A stretch of DNA of 64,000 bases from a bacterium (GCA_030824575.1 JAVBXL010000205.1:52350-116349); one strand, 5' to 3'; shown: positions 17,357 through 27,535, numbered from the stretch's first letter. Notes: generated by a model not told the origin, from the letters alone. Program-made: numbers and translations.

Positions 17357-18327
17357 GGCGACAGGAAGCGATCGAGGACCAGGCGCTCGACTGGCTGATC
17401 CGCCGCAATGCGCCGGACTGGACCCAGGAGGAGCAGGTCGATCTCGATGCTTGGCTTGACGAGGCCATGGCACACAAGGCAGCGTTCTGGCGCGCGGACC
17501 ATCTCTGGCAACAGGCGGATCGTATCCGCTCGCTCGGGATCGAGCGCGAGGATCGGGCCGACGATCACGAGCCGCGTCGCAAATGGTGGCCGGCCGCGAT
17601 CGCCGCCAGCCTGATCGCTGCGGTCGGCATCGGCGGATTAGCGGTCGCGCCACGATTTTCGGATCAGCCCGCGCCGCAGGTGCAACAGGCCCGCTTCGAC
17701 ACGCCTATCGGCGGGCGTCGCGTGGTACCGCTGGTTGATGGGAGCAAGGTCGAACTGAACACGCGGACGGTGCTGCGGACGGCTGTCGGCCAGAGGAAGC
17801 GCGACGTCTGGCTGGACTCCGGCGAAGCTTTCTTCGACGTCGCCCATCGTGATGGCGAGCCGTTCGTGGTCCACGCCGGCCGGCAAACGATCACTGTTCT
17901 GGGCACGAAATTCTCGGTGCGCCGGGACAAGGATCGCGTCACGGTCAACGTGCTGGAAGGGCGTGTGCGGGTCGAAGACGGCGAAGGCACTATGGGGCAT
18001 GCCGCGATAATCACCGCAGGCGACACCGCGATCTCACACGGAGCGTCCACGCTGATTGCGGCCAAGTCCGAGGAACGCGTCGAGAGTGCGCTCGCCTGGC
18101 GGGACGGCATGCTGAGCTTCGATCAGGCACCGCTCACCAAAGTTGTGGCCGAATTCAACCGCTACAATCGCGTGCAGCTAAGCGTTACTGATACGGCGAC
18201 CGGCCGGATCCCGATCGGCGGCTCATTCCAGGCTTCCAGCGTGGACTCGTTCACCCGCTTGTTGCATGATGCATACGGGCTCAAGGTCGAACGCAGCGAA
18301 ACCACAATTAAAATCTCCAGGCCGTAG
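17353..18327 (+). CDS. FecR-domain anti-sigma/transducer protein
   Basis: ARFDTPIGGRRVVPLVDGSKVELNTRTVLRTAVGQRKRDVWLDSGEAFFDVAHRDGEPFVVHAG; DUF4880-like N-terminus ALDWLIRRNAPDWTQEEQVDLDAWL. Confidence 0.93.
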   Translation: MRRQEAIEDQALDWLIRRNAPDWTQEEQVDLDAWLDEAMAHKAAFWRADHLWQQADRIRSLGIEREDRADDHEPRRKWWPAAIAASLIAAVGIGGLAVAPRFSDQPAPQVQQARFDTPIGGRRVVPLVDGSKVELNTRTVLRTAVGQRKRDVWLDSGEAFFDVAHRDGEPFVVHAGRQTITVLGTKFSVRRDKDRVTVNVLEGRVRVEDGEGTMGHAAIITAGDTAISHGASTLIAAKSEERVESALAWRDGMLSFDQAPLTKVVAEFNRYNRVQLSVTDTATGRIPIGGSFQASSVDSFTRLLHDAYGLKVERSETTIKISRP

Positions 18328-18458
18328 TGATCCCAAAAGCTATAAAGGCTTTTTCGCCGATATCTGCGGCAGATAGTCTTCCTAGGTGATAGGGCCTCTT
18401 TATCTGGACCCTCATAGCGCGTTTGCAAAACTGCATGTCGCACCCGTCTGCAAAGTCC

Positions 18459-20594
18459 TCAATTCGCAGTTAAGGGCATTTTTGTCCTCATCGGCTTCCA
18501 GTGCTCATATTGGCGAATATCGACCGGGTCTGTGTCGTTCCGACCGTTGAACCAGAAATCGAACCATTGCAGGTTTCGATTATAAATTGTGTATCGGTGC
18601 TCCGGTTGTCTCTTAATGTGATCTTCGTCTGGAAATATATACATGGCCGATGGGCGATTATATGCCTTTAATACTCCATAACTTTCTAAGGCCATCAAAT
18701 ATTCATTGTCAGAAATCTGCATCAATATCGGTATATTGATTTTTTCAATGTTACTTTCGATCGATACATTAGCCCAAAACTTGGACTGATCCTTGTCTAG
18801 AGACGGGTAGCCCATGTCTAGGAGTTGCTTTGCCCAAGCCGAACCGCCGTAAATTTGAGTTGATTTCGGCTCTTGAAAACCCGTTGAAATTGACGCAGCC
18901 GCAAATAATCTGGGGGAATTCACCAACGCGAATTGCACCGTCGATACGCCATCACTCAGGCCGGTGATGCCTATGCGATTTGCGTCGATGTTAGCCCGAG
19001 TTGTAGCCAACTCGATGCCTTTTACCAAGGCAGACTGAACACTGCGTCGATCATTCCAATCATTTTGGTTCGAGACGCGGGCATCGAGTGCCGTCCGCAC
19101 CGTTCCATCTTTAACCGTCGTATAATAGTCAGCAGGCCTTTGCAGGCTGAGAACGGCAAAGCCTTTCTCAGCAAATGGGAATATGGGAAATTCATCTCCC
19201 ACACCACCACGGAGAAAGCCTCTGGTGAGGTACTGAACGACGATCAGCGGTATTTTGCCCGTGCGAGGCTGATCGCGGGGCAGAACTAGATCCCCGAAGG
19301 ATTCTATACCGACGTCATTGGTCCAGCGCAGGCGCTCGACGCTTCCTTTCCTCAACTCGCCGAAGGATGGGTTGGGATCGAATAGCGTCGTCAAGGCGCC
19401 GGTGTCTGTGTTGATGCGAACGATGCGCCTCGGATGGCTGGACGCTTCGTGTAGGCAGATGAGCGTGGCGGATTCCAACTGGCAACCTGTTACCAGATCA
19501 TTCGTCTTCAAGATGATGGCTGGGGCAGACCGCGTGTCCCAACTGTAGAGTTGCAGTTCGCTTTTCCCCCATCCGGCCCGCCGAAGAAAAAGGATCCTCT
19601 GTCCGTTCGCGGTCCACCACATATTGAGGATGCCGTCTGTACAGGCCGGATCGTCGCACCTTCGCCTTCGTCCATCAGCATATTGCAACCACAGGTCACT
19701 GGGCGATAAGATGCTAGCGGCGTCTCGCTGCACGATCTGAGCGGTGACGCTTTGGCTTGTCGCCGTGGAGCGGACGAGTTTTCTTGGTGATGCGTCTACG
19801 GGCACCTTCATATCTGCGGGCAGTTCCTCACTGCTCGCTGGACGAATGTTGGTTCCACTCGCCGTGGAAGAAAAGAATTCGATCGGAACGGGACCAGGAA
19901 TGGATGGGCGGGCCTCTCGATTGGGTACGAAGCTGTCATCGTATAAAAAGCCAACTCGGCCTCGCCGGTCGATCTCAGTTTTATGCCGTGCGGCTTCAGG
20001 TTCATTCCCAAACAGCAGCCTACCGCCCGGCGTCCATGCAACTTGGCGAACCGCTGTCTCGGAAGTTGTTGTGAACAGCACGGATGCATTCTCAACTGAC
20101 ACAACGCGGGCCTGGGGGGTGCCTTGGATCGATACCAAATAGGCGAGATATCGGCTGTCTGGTGACCATCGCGGACTGTTTATGATTGGCGAGCCGTTGA
20201 TCATCCGAAAGCCACGAATAGTCGGCGCGCCGATGATCAGTCCATTGCTCATATCGACAATCTGGGCCGGGGCTTGGCTTTCGGCATCGATTGTGACGAG
20301 CGCTTGGCAATAATCGTTCATCACCGGATCTGCCCGGCTTATAACGAAGGCCAGACGTGTGCCGTCAGGTGATAGCGCGAGAGGGCTTTCAGGCAGATCG
20401 GTCCCGAAGTTCGGGCCGATGTCGCGTAGGCCGATCAGATCGTTCGTGGTGACGCCGCGCTTATCCGCATGCCCATTTGCACCTTCATCAATGAGGTTCC
20501 GGCAAACTGGCGGGGTTTCAGTGGCGGCTGCCTCTGCATGAGAAGCAGCACCGATTATGCCGGCGCATGTCGCCAGCAGGACAACAGACTTCAT
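18459..20594 (-). CDS. AtxE2-family lasso peptide isopeptidase (S9 prolyl oligopeptidase-like)
   Basis: beta-propeller plus alpha/beta-hydrolase; catalytic Ser region IGITGLSDGVSTVQFALV; His region FPDEDHIKRQPEHRYTIYNRNLQWFDFW; paired with TonB receptor/FecR/FecI. Confidence 0.8.
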   Translation of the reverse strand: MKSVVLLATCAGIIGAASHAEAAATETPPVCRNLIDEGANGHADKRGVTTNDLIGLRDIGPNFGTDLPESPLALSPDGTRLAFVISRADPVMNDYCQALVTIDAESQAPAQIVDMSNGLIIGAPTIRGFRMINGSPIINSPRWSPDSRYLAYLVSIQGTPQARVVSVENASVLFTTTSETAVRQVAWTPGGRLLFGNEPEAARHKTEIDRRGRVGFLYDDSFVPNREARPSIPGPVPIEFFSSTASGTNIRPASSEELPADMKVPVDASPRKLVRSTATSQSVTAQIVQRDAASILSPSDLWLQYADGRRRRCDDPACTDGILNMWWTANGQRILFLRRAGWGKSELQLYSWDTRSAPAIILKTNDLVTGCQLESATLICLHEASSHPRRIVRINTDTGALTTLFDPNPSFGELRKGSVERLRWTNDVGIESFGDLVLPRDQPRTGKIPLIVVQYLTRGFLRGGVGDEFPIFPFAEKGFAVLSLQRPADYYTTVKDGTVRTALDARVSNQNDWNDRRSVQSALVKGIELATTRANIDANRIGITGLSDGVSTVQFALVNSPRLFAAASISTGFQEPKSTQIYGGSAWAKQLLDMGYPSLDKDQSKFWANVSIESNIEKINIPILMQISDNEYLMALESYGVLKAYNRPSAMYIFPDEDHIKRQPEHRYTIYNRNLQWFDFWFNGRNDTDPVDIRQYEHWKPMRTKMPLTAN

Positions 20595-20600
20595 GTCCGT

Positions 20601-23198
20601 TCACCAGGATTTCGAGATCGAAAAGCTGATGTAACGACCCCATGGTGAGTAATTGGCCGAATCGTATGGCGACTGGCTGACTTGGGTTGTCGCGATTACG
20701 GATGGTTTGTTGTTGAAGACATTTTGCGCGGAAAGGGAGAAGTCCATGCCGCGAAAAATCGGCGTTTCACTGTCTATTTTCAGCCTGGCGGTCAGATCGA
20801 ACGTGGTCATCGAACCGACGTCATATGTCACCGTCGCGCGTCGATCTTTCACTCCCCCGATATAATTCACGATGGGGGTAAGCTTGAAAGGCCCTTGCTC
20901 CCATGTGAAGCCGGCGACGCCCCGCAAATGCGGTGGGAAGAATAGGCTACCCGCCAGTTCGGTTTCCGGCTGTAAAGCACTCAGGCGCTGTTGACTTTCG
21001 ATATAGCTCGCATTCGCCCAAAAAGAGATATCACCCATGGCACCCAGATCGGCGTGATGGCTCAGATTGACATCGACGCCATCTATTTTCTGACGGGCCG
21101 CATTGGCATATTGACTGTAGATGATTGCTCCTACTTTCGCGGGATCCCAAGGGCCGCTAGAGTTGTTGAAGAGCAAAGCTCCGTCGAGTGCCGCATTTAT
21201 CTCATCTGCGGTCGGGTTCACGCTCACTAGATCAGCATAGATTGGATTGCTGAGCGCTTGGGTGATGTAGGTGACTGGCGTTACGATCCGATCCCGATAA
21301 CGGATCGAATAGTAGGTCACCTCGATCTTCGAATTGGGTGAGAATGCAGGCTTAAGTATCACGGACGCCGTCCAGTTCGTGGATCGCTCCGGTTTCAAAT
21401 CAGGATTTCCGCCACCGCTGTACAAGCCTACAGTTCCTGCGGGGAAGCCAATTCCGCCAAAGACTCCAATGTTGTAGACGCTTGCGCCTCGTACGCTATG
21501 CAACTGGTAAAGCGTGGGCGCTTTGAAGGATTTGCCCCATGAGAGTTTGAAGGTCACGCCATAGCCAGTCGCCAGAACGGCACCAAGCTTAGGTGTCGCC
21601 ACATCTCCTATACCCGGATAATCTTCATATCGAACCGCGCCGTTCAGAATTAGGGACTGGACGAGCGCACCGTCCTCTTCCGACCGGACAATAGGAGCAT
21701 TAATCTCCAAGAAACCGTAACGGTTGTCCTGGCTTGCTTCAACGCTCTGACCATTATCTACAAGCCGATTATATGAATGCAGATAATTTTTTCGATAACC
21801 CCCGCCAAGCGCGGCCTTAACTGGCCCAGCCCCGAGATCGAGCAGCGTGCCTTTGGCGGTGCCTTCAATACTAAATGCCCTGTTGCAATAGCAAAGTTCG
21901 GTTCTCGACAAAACGCTGCTGGTATAGCTATCGGACTTTGAGAGAGTTCGATCTTCAGCGTAAACGCCGGAAAATGCAATATTCCAAGTGTCACTGGCTT
22001 GTATATCGATGTTTGGGGCCACGCTGACTGTTCTGGTATTAGTTAACCGGCGGAGGCCTTGTATCCGGTAATCCCCCGCTGCTGAAGACGCAAAAGCTCG
22101 ATCCGTCTTGCGCTCGCCGTAAAGGCCATCGATGCTGAACTCTACGCCTGGCATGATGTTTTGGTGGCCGCTTAGCAACACGTTGTGGCGATCAAAGCCC
22201 GGATAAAGGGTCAGACCTGGCGAACGAGTCGCTGCATAATCGCGTTGACTTGCTAGAATGGGCGTCGAGTGCGCGAAATCGTAGGCAAGGATGAAGCCGC
22301 CGGAATTCCATGTCGTTCCGCCGGTGACGCTATAATTCTGCTGTGCGTTCCCTCCATCGGTGGAGGCTCCCCAATATGCGCGCGCTGTTAGGCCGCGATA
22401 GTCCTTACGCAGGATGATGTTCGCGACACCCGCTATGGCGTCGGAACCATAAAGGGCGGACGCTCCATCGGTTACGATTTCCATCCGGTCGACAGCAGCA
22501 AGAGGAATAGCCGAAATATCGATTGACTGAACCGCCGTGTTGAAAGCCAGCCTGTGGCCATTGAGCAGGGTGACGGTCGCATCGGACCCCAGACCACGAA
22601 GATTGATTGAGGTGGCTCCTCCCAGATTGCTGCCGACGCTTTCTGGGACGTTCTGACCGATTCCCGGATTTTGGCCCGCACCTGAAGCAACAGGCAACGC
22701 CCTGACAGCTTCGGCGAGACTGTTGTGACCATTATCAAGCATTCGCTCCCGGCTGATGATTTGCGTAGGGGAAGGGGAAACAACCCCTGCGATCAGCGAA
22801 CCTGTAACAACGATTTCAGCGCTCTCGTCTTTGGACGATGCACCTCCAGATGCCGATTTTCGTAATGATGCAATGCTCTCATCGGCGTTTTGGCCGTTTC
22901 CCGCTTTCACAATTGCGACGAGATTACCATCGACTTGGGTTGTGAACCCACTGCCCGCCAATAGATTGGCGAGCGCAGCATCGGCTGAAAGTGGCCCGCG
23001 TGCGCCCGGTGAGCGCGCTGAGCGTACTTGATCGGCGCGATAGACCACTTGCCGTCCAGATTGTTGGACATAGGCATCAAGCGCGACCTTTAGCGAACCC
23101 GCAGGTATCCTATATTCGCGGGTCTGCGCTGCCGCAGGTGCCGCAAGTGCCACGATACAGGTGCTGGTTGCAAATACCGCTGCGAGTGTCCGAATCAT
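20601..23198 (-). CDS. TonB-dependent receptor with N-terminal STN signalling domain
   Basis: STN region YRIPAGSLKVALDAYVQQSGRQVVYRADQVRS...GSGFTTQVDGNLVAIV; plug GGATSINLRGLGSDATVTLLNGHRLA; C-terminus GRYISFSISKSW. Confidence 0.93.
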   Translation of the reverse strand: MIRTLAAVFATSTCIVALAAPAAAQTREYRIPAGSLKVALDAYVQQSGRQVVYRADQVRSARSPGARGPLSADAALANLLAGSGFTTQVDGNLVAIVKAGNGQNADESIASLRKSASGGASSKDESAEIVVTGSLIAGVVSPSPTQIISRERMLDNGHNSLAEAVRALPVASGAGQNPGIGQNVPESVGSNLGGATSINLRGLGSDATVTLLNGHRLAFNTAVQSIDISAIPLAAVDRMEIVTDGASALYGSDAIAGVANIILRKDYRGLTARAYWGASTDGGNAQQNYSVTGGTTWNSGGFILAYDFAHSTPILASQRDYAATRSPGLTLYPGFDRHNVLLSGHQNIMPGVEFSIDGLYGERKTDRAFASSAAGDYRIQGLRRLTNTRTVSVAPNIDIQASDTWNIAFSGVYAEDRTLSKSDSYTSSVLSRTELCYCNRAFSIEGTAKGTLLDLGAGPVKAALGGGYRKNYLHSYNRLVDNGQSVEASQDNRYGFLEINAPIVRSEEDGALVQSLILNGAVRYEDYPGIGDVATPKLGAVLATGYGVTFKLSWGKSFKAPTLYQLHSVRGASVYNIGVFGGIGFPAGTVGLYSGGGNPDLKPERSTNWTASVILKPAFSPNSKIEVTYYSIRYRDRIVTPVTYITQALSNPIYADLVSVNPTADEINAALDGALLFNNSSGPWDPAKVGAIIYSQYANAARQKIDGVDVNLSHHADLGAMGDISFWANASYIESQQRLSALQPETELAGSLFFPPHLRGVAGFTWEQGPFKLTPIVNYIGGVKDRRATVTYDVGSMTTFDLTARLKIDSETPIFRGMDFSLSAQNVFNNKPSVIATTQVSQSPYDSANYSPWGRYISFSISKSW

Positions 23199-23243
23199 GA
23201 TGCCCCCAATCTCTAGGCAGATTATCCGCCCACGGGAAAGTGA

Positions 23244-23271
23244 GACAGTCGAGCCCGAGCTTTGGGTAACG
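23244..23271 (-). promoter_or_regulatory. Putative ECF-type promoter of the TonB receptor gene: CGTTACC-N17-TGTC
   Basis: Minus strand CGTTACCCAAAGCTCGGGCTCGACTGTC, about 46 nt before the ATG. Confidence 0.45.
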
Positions 23272-23482
23272 ACAAACCGCACCCAGCGAATTCTCTGATC
23301 TATCGAACTTGAAACGCTCCGTATTTCGGGCGCCACAACTGCCGTTCAGGGGGCGCCACTAGGCCGGTGTCCCCAACAAGGCAGGCTGGGTCCCCAGCGG
23401 GTATCTGCCGCCAATGACGAACCTCTGCGAATTCTCTGCAAGCCCTCGGACACTAATGTCGGCACGCGGGCGAAAGGCTCGC

Positions 23483-25525
23483 ATGACCCCGACCAAACTG
23501 CTCATCGGTCAAATTCTCGTGGTACTTGCGATCGTCATCGCGGGTATCTGGATCGCAACGCAATGGGCGGCGGCACAGCTTGCGTATCAGCCAGAACTCG
23601 GCCCGCCGTGGTTCATCGCCTTCGATCAGCCAATCTACCATCCGTGGTCGGTCTTCCCGTGGTGGTATCACTTCGATGCGTATGCGCCGGTCATTTTCGA
23701 CGAGGCGGGGGCAATCGCGGCAACTGGCGGATTTGTCGGCTGCGGCGCTGCGATCTTCGGGTCGCTCTGGCGCGCGCGCCAGTCGAGCAATCTCACCACC
23801 TATGGCTCTGCGCGTTGGGCAAACCATCGTGACATCAAGGCCGCTAGGCTGCTCGGCAACCAAGGTGTCGCGCTAGGCCGGATCGGCGGAGACGATCTCC
23901 GCCATGACGGTCCGGAGCACGTCATGGCGTTCGCGCCGACCCGATCGGGCAAGGGTGTGGGCCTCGTAGTACCCACGCTGCTCAACTGGACCGGTTCGAC
24001 CGTCGTACACGACATCAAGGGCGAGAACTGGCAACTGACCGCCGGCTGGCGTGCGCGCTTCTCGCACTGCCTGTTGTTCAACCCGACCGATGCGCGCTCG
24101 GCGCGCTACAATCCGCTGCTCGAAGTGCGGCGTGGCGTGAACGAAGTCCGCGACGTTCAGAACATCGCCGACATCCTTGTCGATCCCGAAGGCGCACTCG
24201 AACGTCGCAATCACTGGGAGAAGACCAGCCATTCGCTGCTGGTCGGTGCGATCCTCCACGTCCTCTACGCCGAGGAAGAGAAGACGCTCGCCCGCGTCGC
24301 AACCTTCCTGTCGGACCCGCAGAGGAGCTTCGCCGCGACCTTGCGCCGGATGATGGCGACCAACCACCTCGGCTCGGCGGACGCGCCGATGGTCCATCCG
24401 GTCGTCGCCTCGGCGGCGCGCGAACTGCTCAACAAGAGCGAGAACGAACGCTCGGGCGTGCTGTCGACGGCGATGTCGTTTCTAGGTCTTTATCGCGATC
24501 CGACTGTGGCTGCGGTCACGGCCGCGTCGGATTGGCGGATCACTGATCTCGTCGAAGCAGCGCATCCGGTTTCGCTCTACCTCGTAGTGCCGCCATCGGA
24601 TATCAGCCGCACCAAGCCGTTGGTCCGCCTGATCCTCAACCAGATCGGCCGTCGGCTGACCGAGGAACTGCGCGGCACCGGCAAGGACGGCGAAGCCGCC
24701 CCCGGTCGCCACCGGCTGCTGATGATGCTCGACGAGTTTCCGGCACTGGGGCGGCTCGACTTCTTTGAAACGAGCCTCGCCTTCCTCGCCGGCTATGGCG
24801 TGCGTGCCTTCCTCATCGCGCAGAGCCTCAACCAGATCGAGAAGGCCTATGGCGAGCACAACGCCATCCTCGACAATTGCCATGTCCGCATCGCCTTCGC
24901 GACCAATGACGAGCGCACCGCCAAGCGAATTTCGGACGCGCTCGGCACCGCGACCGAGCAGCGCGCAATGCGCAACTATGCCGGCCACCGGCTGGCGCCC
25001 TGGCTCGCGCACGTCATGGTCAGCCGGCAGGAGACCGCGCGTGCGCTGTTGACTCCGGGCGAAGTGATGCAACTTGCGCCGACCGACGAGCTTGTCCTGA
25101 TCTCGGGTCAGCCCCCGATCCGCGCGAAGAAGCTGCGCTACTACGAGGATCGCCGATTCACCACGCGCGTCCTGCCCGCACCGTCGCTCGATAGCGATGG
25201 GTACCGTGACCTTCCCGCCGCACGGCCCGACGATTGGGCCGGACAGATACGCGGTGCCGACATGCGCCTTGCCGCCGGCAATGATACCGAAGAAGGCGCC
25301 GATGCCGGCGGTCTCGAACATGCTCGCCATCCTGCGCACGAAATCGAACCGGCCGTCGCGGTCGAGCCTGAGATCGCCGATCCGCTAGGGCTCGGCGAGG
25401 ACGATGGCGACCAGGCCGCTGAGCGCCGGGCCATGGACCGAGTGCAGCAGCTCGGCACCGCTCGCACGGTCTATGGTCTCGATGCCGCGTCTGGTCGTCC
25501 CGACGACCTGCAGCTGGGGTTCTGA
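23483..25525 (+). CDS. traG: Conjugal transfer coupling protein TraG/VirD4
   Basis: VMAFAPTRSGKGVGLVVPTLLNWTGSTVVHDIKGENWQLTAGWR and LLMMLDEFPALGRLDFFETSLAFLAGYGVRAFLIAQSLNQIEKAYG. Confidence 0.95.
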   Translation: MTPTKLLIGQILVVLAIVIAGIWIATQWAAAQLAYQPELGPPWFIAFDQPIYHPWSVFPWWYHFDAYAPVIFDEAGAIAATGGFVGCGAAIFGSLWRARQSSNLTTYGSARWANHRDIKAARLLGNQGVALGRIGGDDLRHDGPEHVMAFAPTRSGKGVGLVVPTLLNWTGSTVVHDIKGENWQLTAGWRARFSHCLLFNPTDARSARYNPLLEVRRGVNEVRDVQNIADILVDPEGALERRNHWEKTSHSLLVGAILHVLYAEEEKTLARVATFLSDPQRSFAATLRRMMATNHLGSADAPMVHPVVASAARELLNKSENERSGVLSTAMSFLGLYRDPTVAAVTAASDWRITDLVEAAHPVSLYLVVPPSDISRTKPLVRLILNQIGRRLTEELRGTGKDGEAAPGRHRLLMMLDEFPALGRLDFFETSLAFLAGYGVRAFLIAQSLNQIEKAYGEHNAILDNCHVRIAFATNDERTAKRISDALGTATEQRAMRNYAGHRLAPWLAHVMVSRQETARALLTPGEVMQLAPTDELVLISGQPPIRAKKLRYYEDRRFTTRVLPAPSLDSDGYRDLPAARPDDWAGQIRGADMRLAAGNDTEEGADAGGLEHARHPAHEIEPAVAVEPEIADPLGLGEDDGDQAAERRAMDRVQQLGTARTVYGLDAASGRPDDLQLGF

Positions 25526-25527
25526 CC

Positions 25528-25926
25528 ATGGAAAAGGTCCGCCACCAGTTGTTTCTGCCCAAGCCGCTCTCCGACCGGCTGGAAGTGCTCGCCGCCAAGC
25601 CCGGCGCCAGCAAGTCGGCGATCCTCGTCGATGCGGTCACCGCCTGGCTCAACCGCCGCGGGGCCTCCGAACTGGAGGATCGGTTCGCGATCCGGCTCGA
25701 TCGGCTGACGCAATCGATCGGCCGCGTCGATCGTGACGCTTATGTGATCCTCGAGACGCTCGCGCTATTCATTCGCTTCGAACTCGCGATCCAGACGCCG
25801 CTTGCCGAGAACGACCAGGCAGGGCGTGCCCTCGGAGCAAAAAGGTTCGAGGCCTTCATTACCCAGGTCGGGCGGCAAGTCTCGACGGGGCGTCGCACGC
25901 TCGGTGCGTCGGAGGACGGCGAATGA
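25528..25926 (+). CDS. CopG/ribbon-helix-helix family protein
   Basis: MEKVRHQLFLPKPLSDRLEVLAAKPGASKSAILVDAVTAWLNRR. Confidence 0.8.
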   Translation: MEKVRHQLFLPKPLSDRLEVLAAKPGASKSAILVDAVTAWLNRRGASELEDRFAIRLDRLTQSIGRVDRDAYVILETLALFIRFELAIQTPLAENDQAGRALGAKRFEAFITQVGRQVSTGRRTLGASEDGE

Positions 25927-26909
25927 GCGCTGGTCTTTCCGCGGAGCGTCGCCGACGCATGCTGATCACTGCGCTCGGTGCTGACATCGCATCGGCCATG
26001 CGCGATCCGCTGGTGATCGAGATCATGGTCAATCCCGATGGCGCATTACGGCTCGACCGGCTCGGCGAGGGCCGCACCGATACCGAAGTCCGGATCGAAC
26101 CCGACCAGGTCGAGCGGATCATCCGGCTGGTAGCGAGTCACGCGCGCGCCGAGGTCCATGCCGAGCATCCGATCATTTCGGCCGAGCTGCCGCCGCATAT
26201 CGAAGGCCGGGCCGGAGAGCGGTTCGAAGGCGTGCTTCCGCCAGTGTCGTCGGCGCCGTGCTTCTCGATCCGCAAGCCCGCGCAAAAGCTGCACACGCTC
26301 GACGACTATATCGCTGACGGGCTGATGACGGAAAAACAGGCCGACGCGCTGCGCGCCGCGGTTACGCAGCGCTACAATATCCTCGTTGCCGGCGGCACCA
26401 GCTCGGGCAAGACCACGCTCGCCAATGCGCTGCTCGCCGAGATGGCCTGGGTCGATGCCCGCGTTATCCTGATCGAGGACACGCGCGAGCTGCAATGCCC
26501 GCTGCCCGACACGGTCGCGCTGCGCACCCGACCACCGCATGTCTCGATGACCGAACTGGTGCGCTCGACCATGCGCCTGCGGCCCGACCGCATCGTGGTC
26601 GGCGAGGTGCGCGGCCCCGAAGCGCTCGACATGCTCAAGGCCTGGAACACCGGCCATCCCGGCGGGATCGCGACCGTCCACGCCAACAGTGCGCTGGCCG
26701 CGCTCTACCGGATCGAACAACTGGTGCAGGAGACGGTCATCACCGTGCCGCGCCAGCTGATCGCGGAAGCCATCGACATCGTCGTGTTCATTTCCGGGCG
26801 CGGCATCGATCGCCGCGTCTCGACCATCGCGCGCGTCGCCGGGCTCGATCCCGACACCGGCACCTACGCGCTCGCCGACTTTCCCACCGCCAGACCCAAG
26901 GAGATCTGA
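25923..26909 (+). CDS. trbB: P-type conjugative transfer ATPase TrbB
   Basis: YNILVAGGTSSGKTTLANALLAEMAW...LIEDTRELQC...LRPDRIVVGEVRGPEALDMLKAWNTGHPGGIATVHANSA. Confidence 0.95.
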   Translation: MSAGLSAERRRRMLITALGADIASAMRDPLVIEIMVNPDGALRLDRLGEGRTDTEVRIEPDQVERIIRLVASHARAEVHAEHPIISAELPPHIEGRAGERFEGVLPPVSSAPCFSIRKPAQKLHTLDDYIADGLMTEKQADALRAAVTQRYNILVAGGTSSGKTTLANALLAEMAWVDARVILIEDTRELQCPLPDTVALRTRPPHVSMTELVRSTMRLRPDRIVVGEVRGPEALDMLKAWNTGHPGGIATVHANSALAALYRIEQLVQETVITVPRQLIAEAIDIVVFISGRGIDRRVSTIARVAGLDPDTGTYALADFPTARPKEI

Positions 26910-26912
26910 CCC

Positions 26913-27254
26913 ATGACGCGTGCCCAACTGATCCGACTTCCCGGAAATCGCCCGCTGCTGATCGGCGCGGCCCTCGGCCTCGCACTGACGCTCGCCACCC
27001 AGGTCCAGGCTGCCGGCTCCGGCATGCCGTGGGAAGAGCCGCTACAACAGGTCCTGGAATCGGTGCAGGGACCGGTCGCCAAGATCGTGGCGGTGATCAT
27101 CATCATCGTCACCGGCCTGACGCTCGCGTTCGGCGAGACCGCAGGCGGATTCCGGCGGCTCATCCAGATCGTATTCGGCCTCTCGATCGCGTTCGCCGCC
27201 TCGTCCTTCTTCCTGTCCTTCTTCAGCTTCGGCGGCGGAGCGCTGATCTCGTGA
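26913..27254 (+). CDS. trbC: TrbC/VirB2 pilin-like protein
   Basis: Signal peptide plus hydrophobic segments; position between trbB and trbD. Confidence 0.9.
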   Translation: MTRAQLIRLPGNRPLLIGAALGLALTLATQVQAAGSGMPWEEPLQQVLESVQGPVAKIVAVIIIIVTGLTLAFGETAGGFRRLIQIVFGLSIAFAASSFFLSFFSFGGGALIS

Positions 27255-27535
27255 TCGCCCAAACCGCCTTTGCCGGCCAGCATATCGAAGGCTTCGAGGT
27301 GCCGATCCACGGCTCGCTCGGCAGTCCGCTGCTGCTCGGCGGCGCGCCGCGCGGCCTTGCAATCGTCAATGGCACGCTGGCCGCCGCCGTCGGCCTCGGC
27401 CTCCAGCAATGGCTGGCCGGTGTCCTGCTTTGGGCAGTCGGGCACAGCGTCGCGGTGATGGCCGCCCGCCGCGACCCGAGTTTCGCGCCGGTCCTGCTTC
27501 GCCACATCCGCCAGAAGGGGTATTTCGCATGCTGA
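27251..27535 (+). CDS. trbD: TrbD
   Basis: EGFEVPIHGSLGSPLLLGGAPRGLAIVNGTLAAAV...DPSFAPVLLRHIRQKGYF; GTG start overlaps the trbC stop. Confidence 0.88.
   Translation: MIAQTAFAGQHIEGFEVPIHGSLGSPLLLGGAPRGLAIVNGTLAAAVGLGLQQWLAGVLLWAVGHSVAVMAARRDPSFAPVLLRHIRQKGYFAC

Noticed and set aside
16455-23482. Lasso peptide precursor and biosynthesis genes
   Set aside because: No small precursor-like ORF or asparagine-synthetase/transglutaminase-like ORF seen around the isopeptidase or TonB genes.
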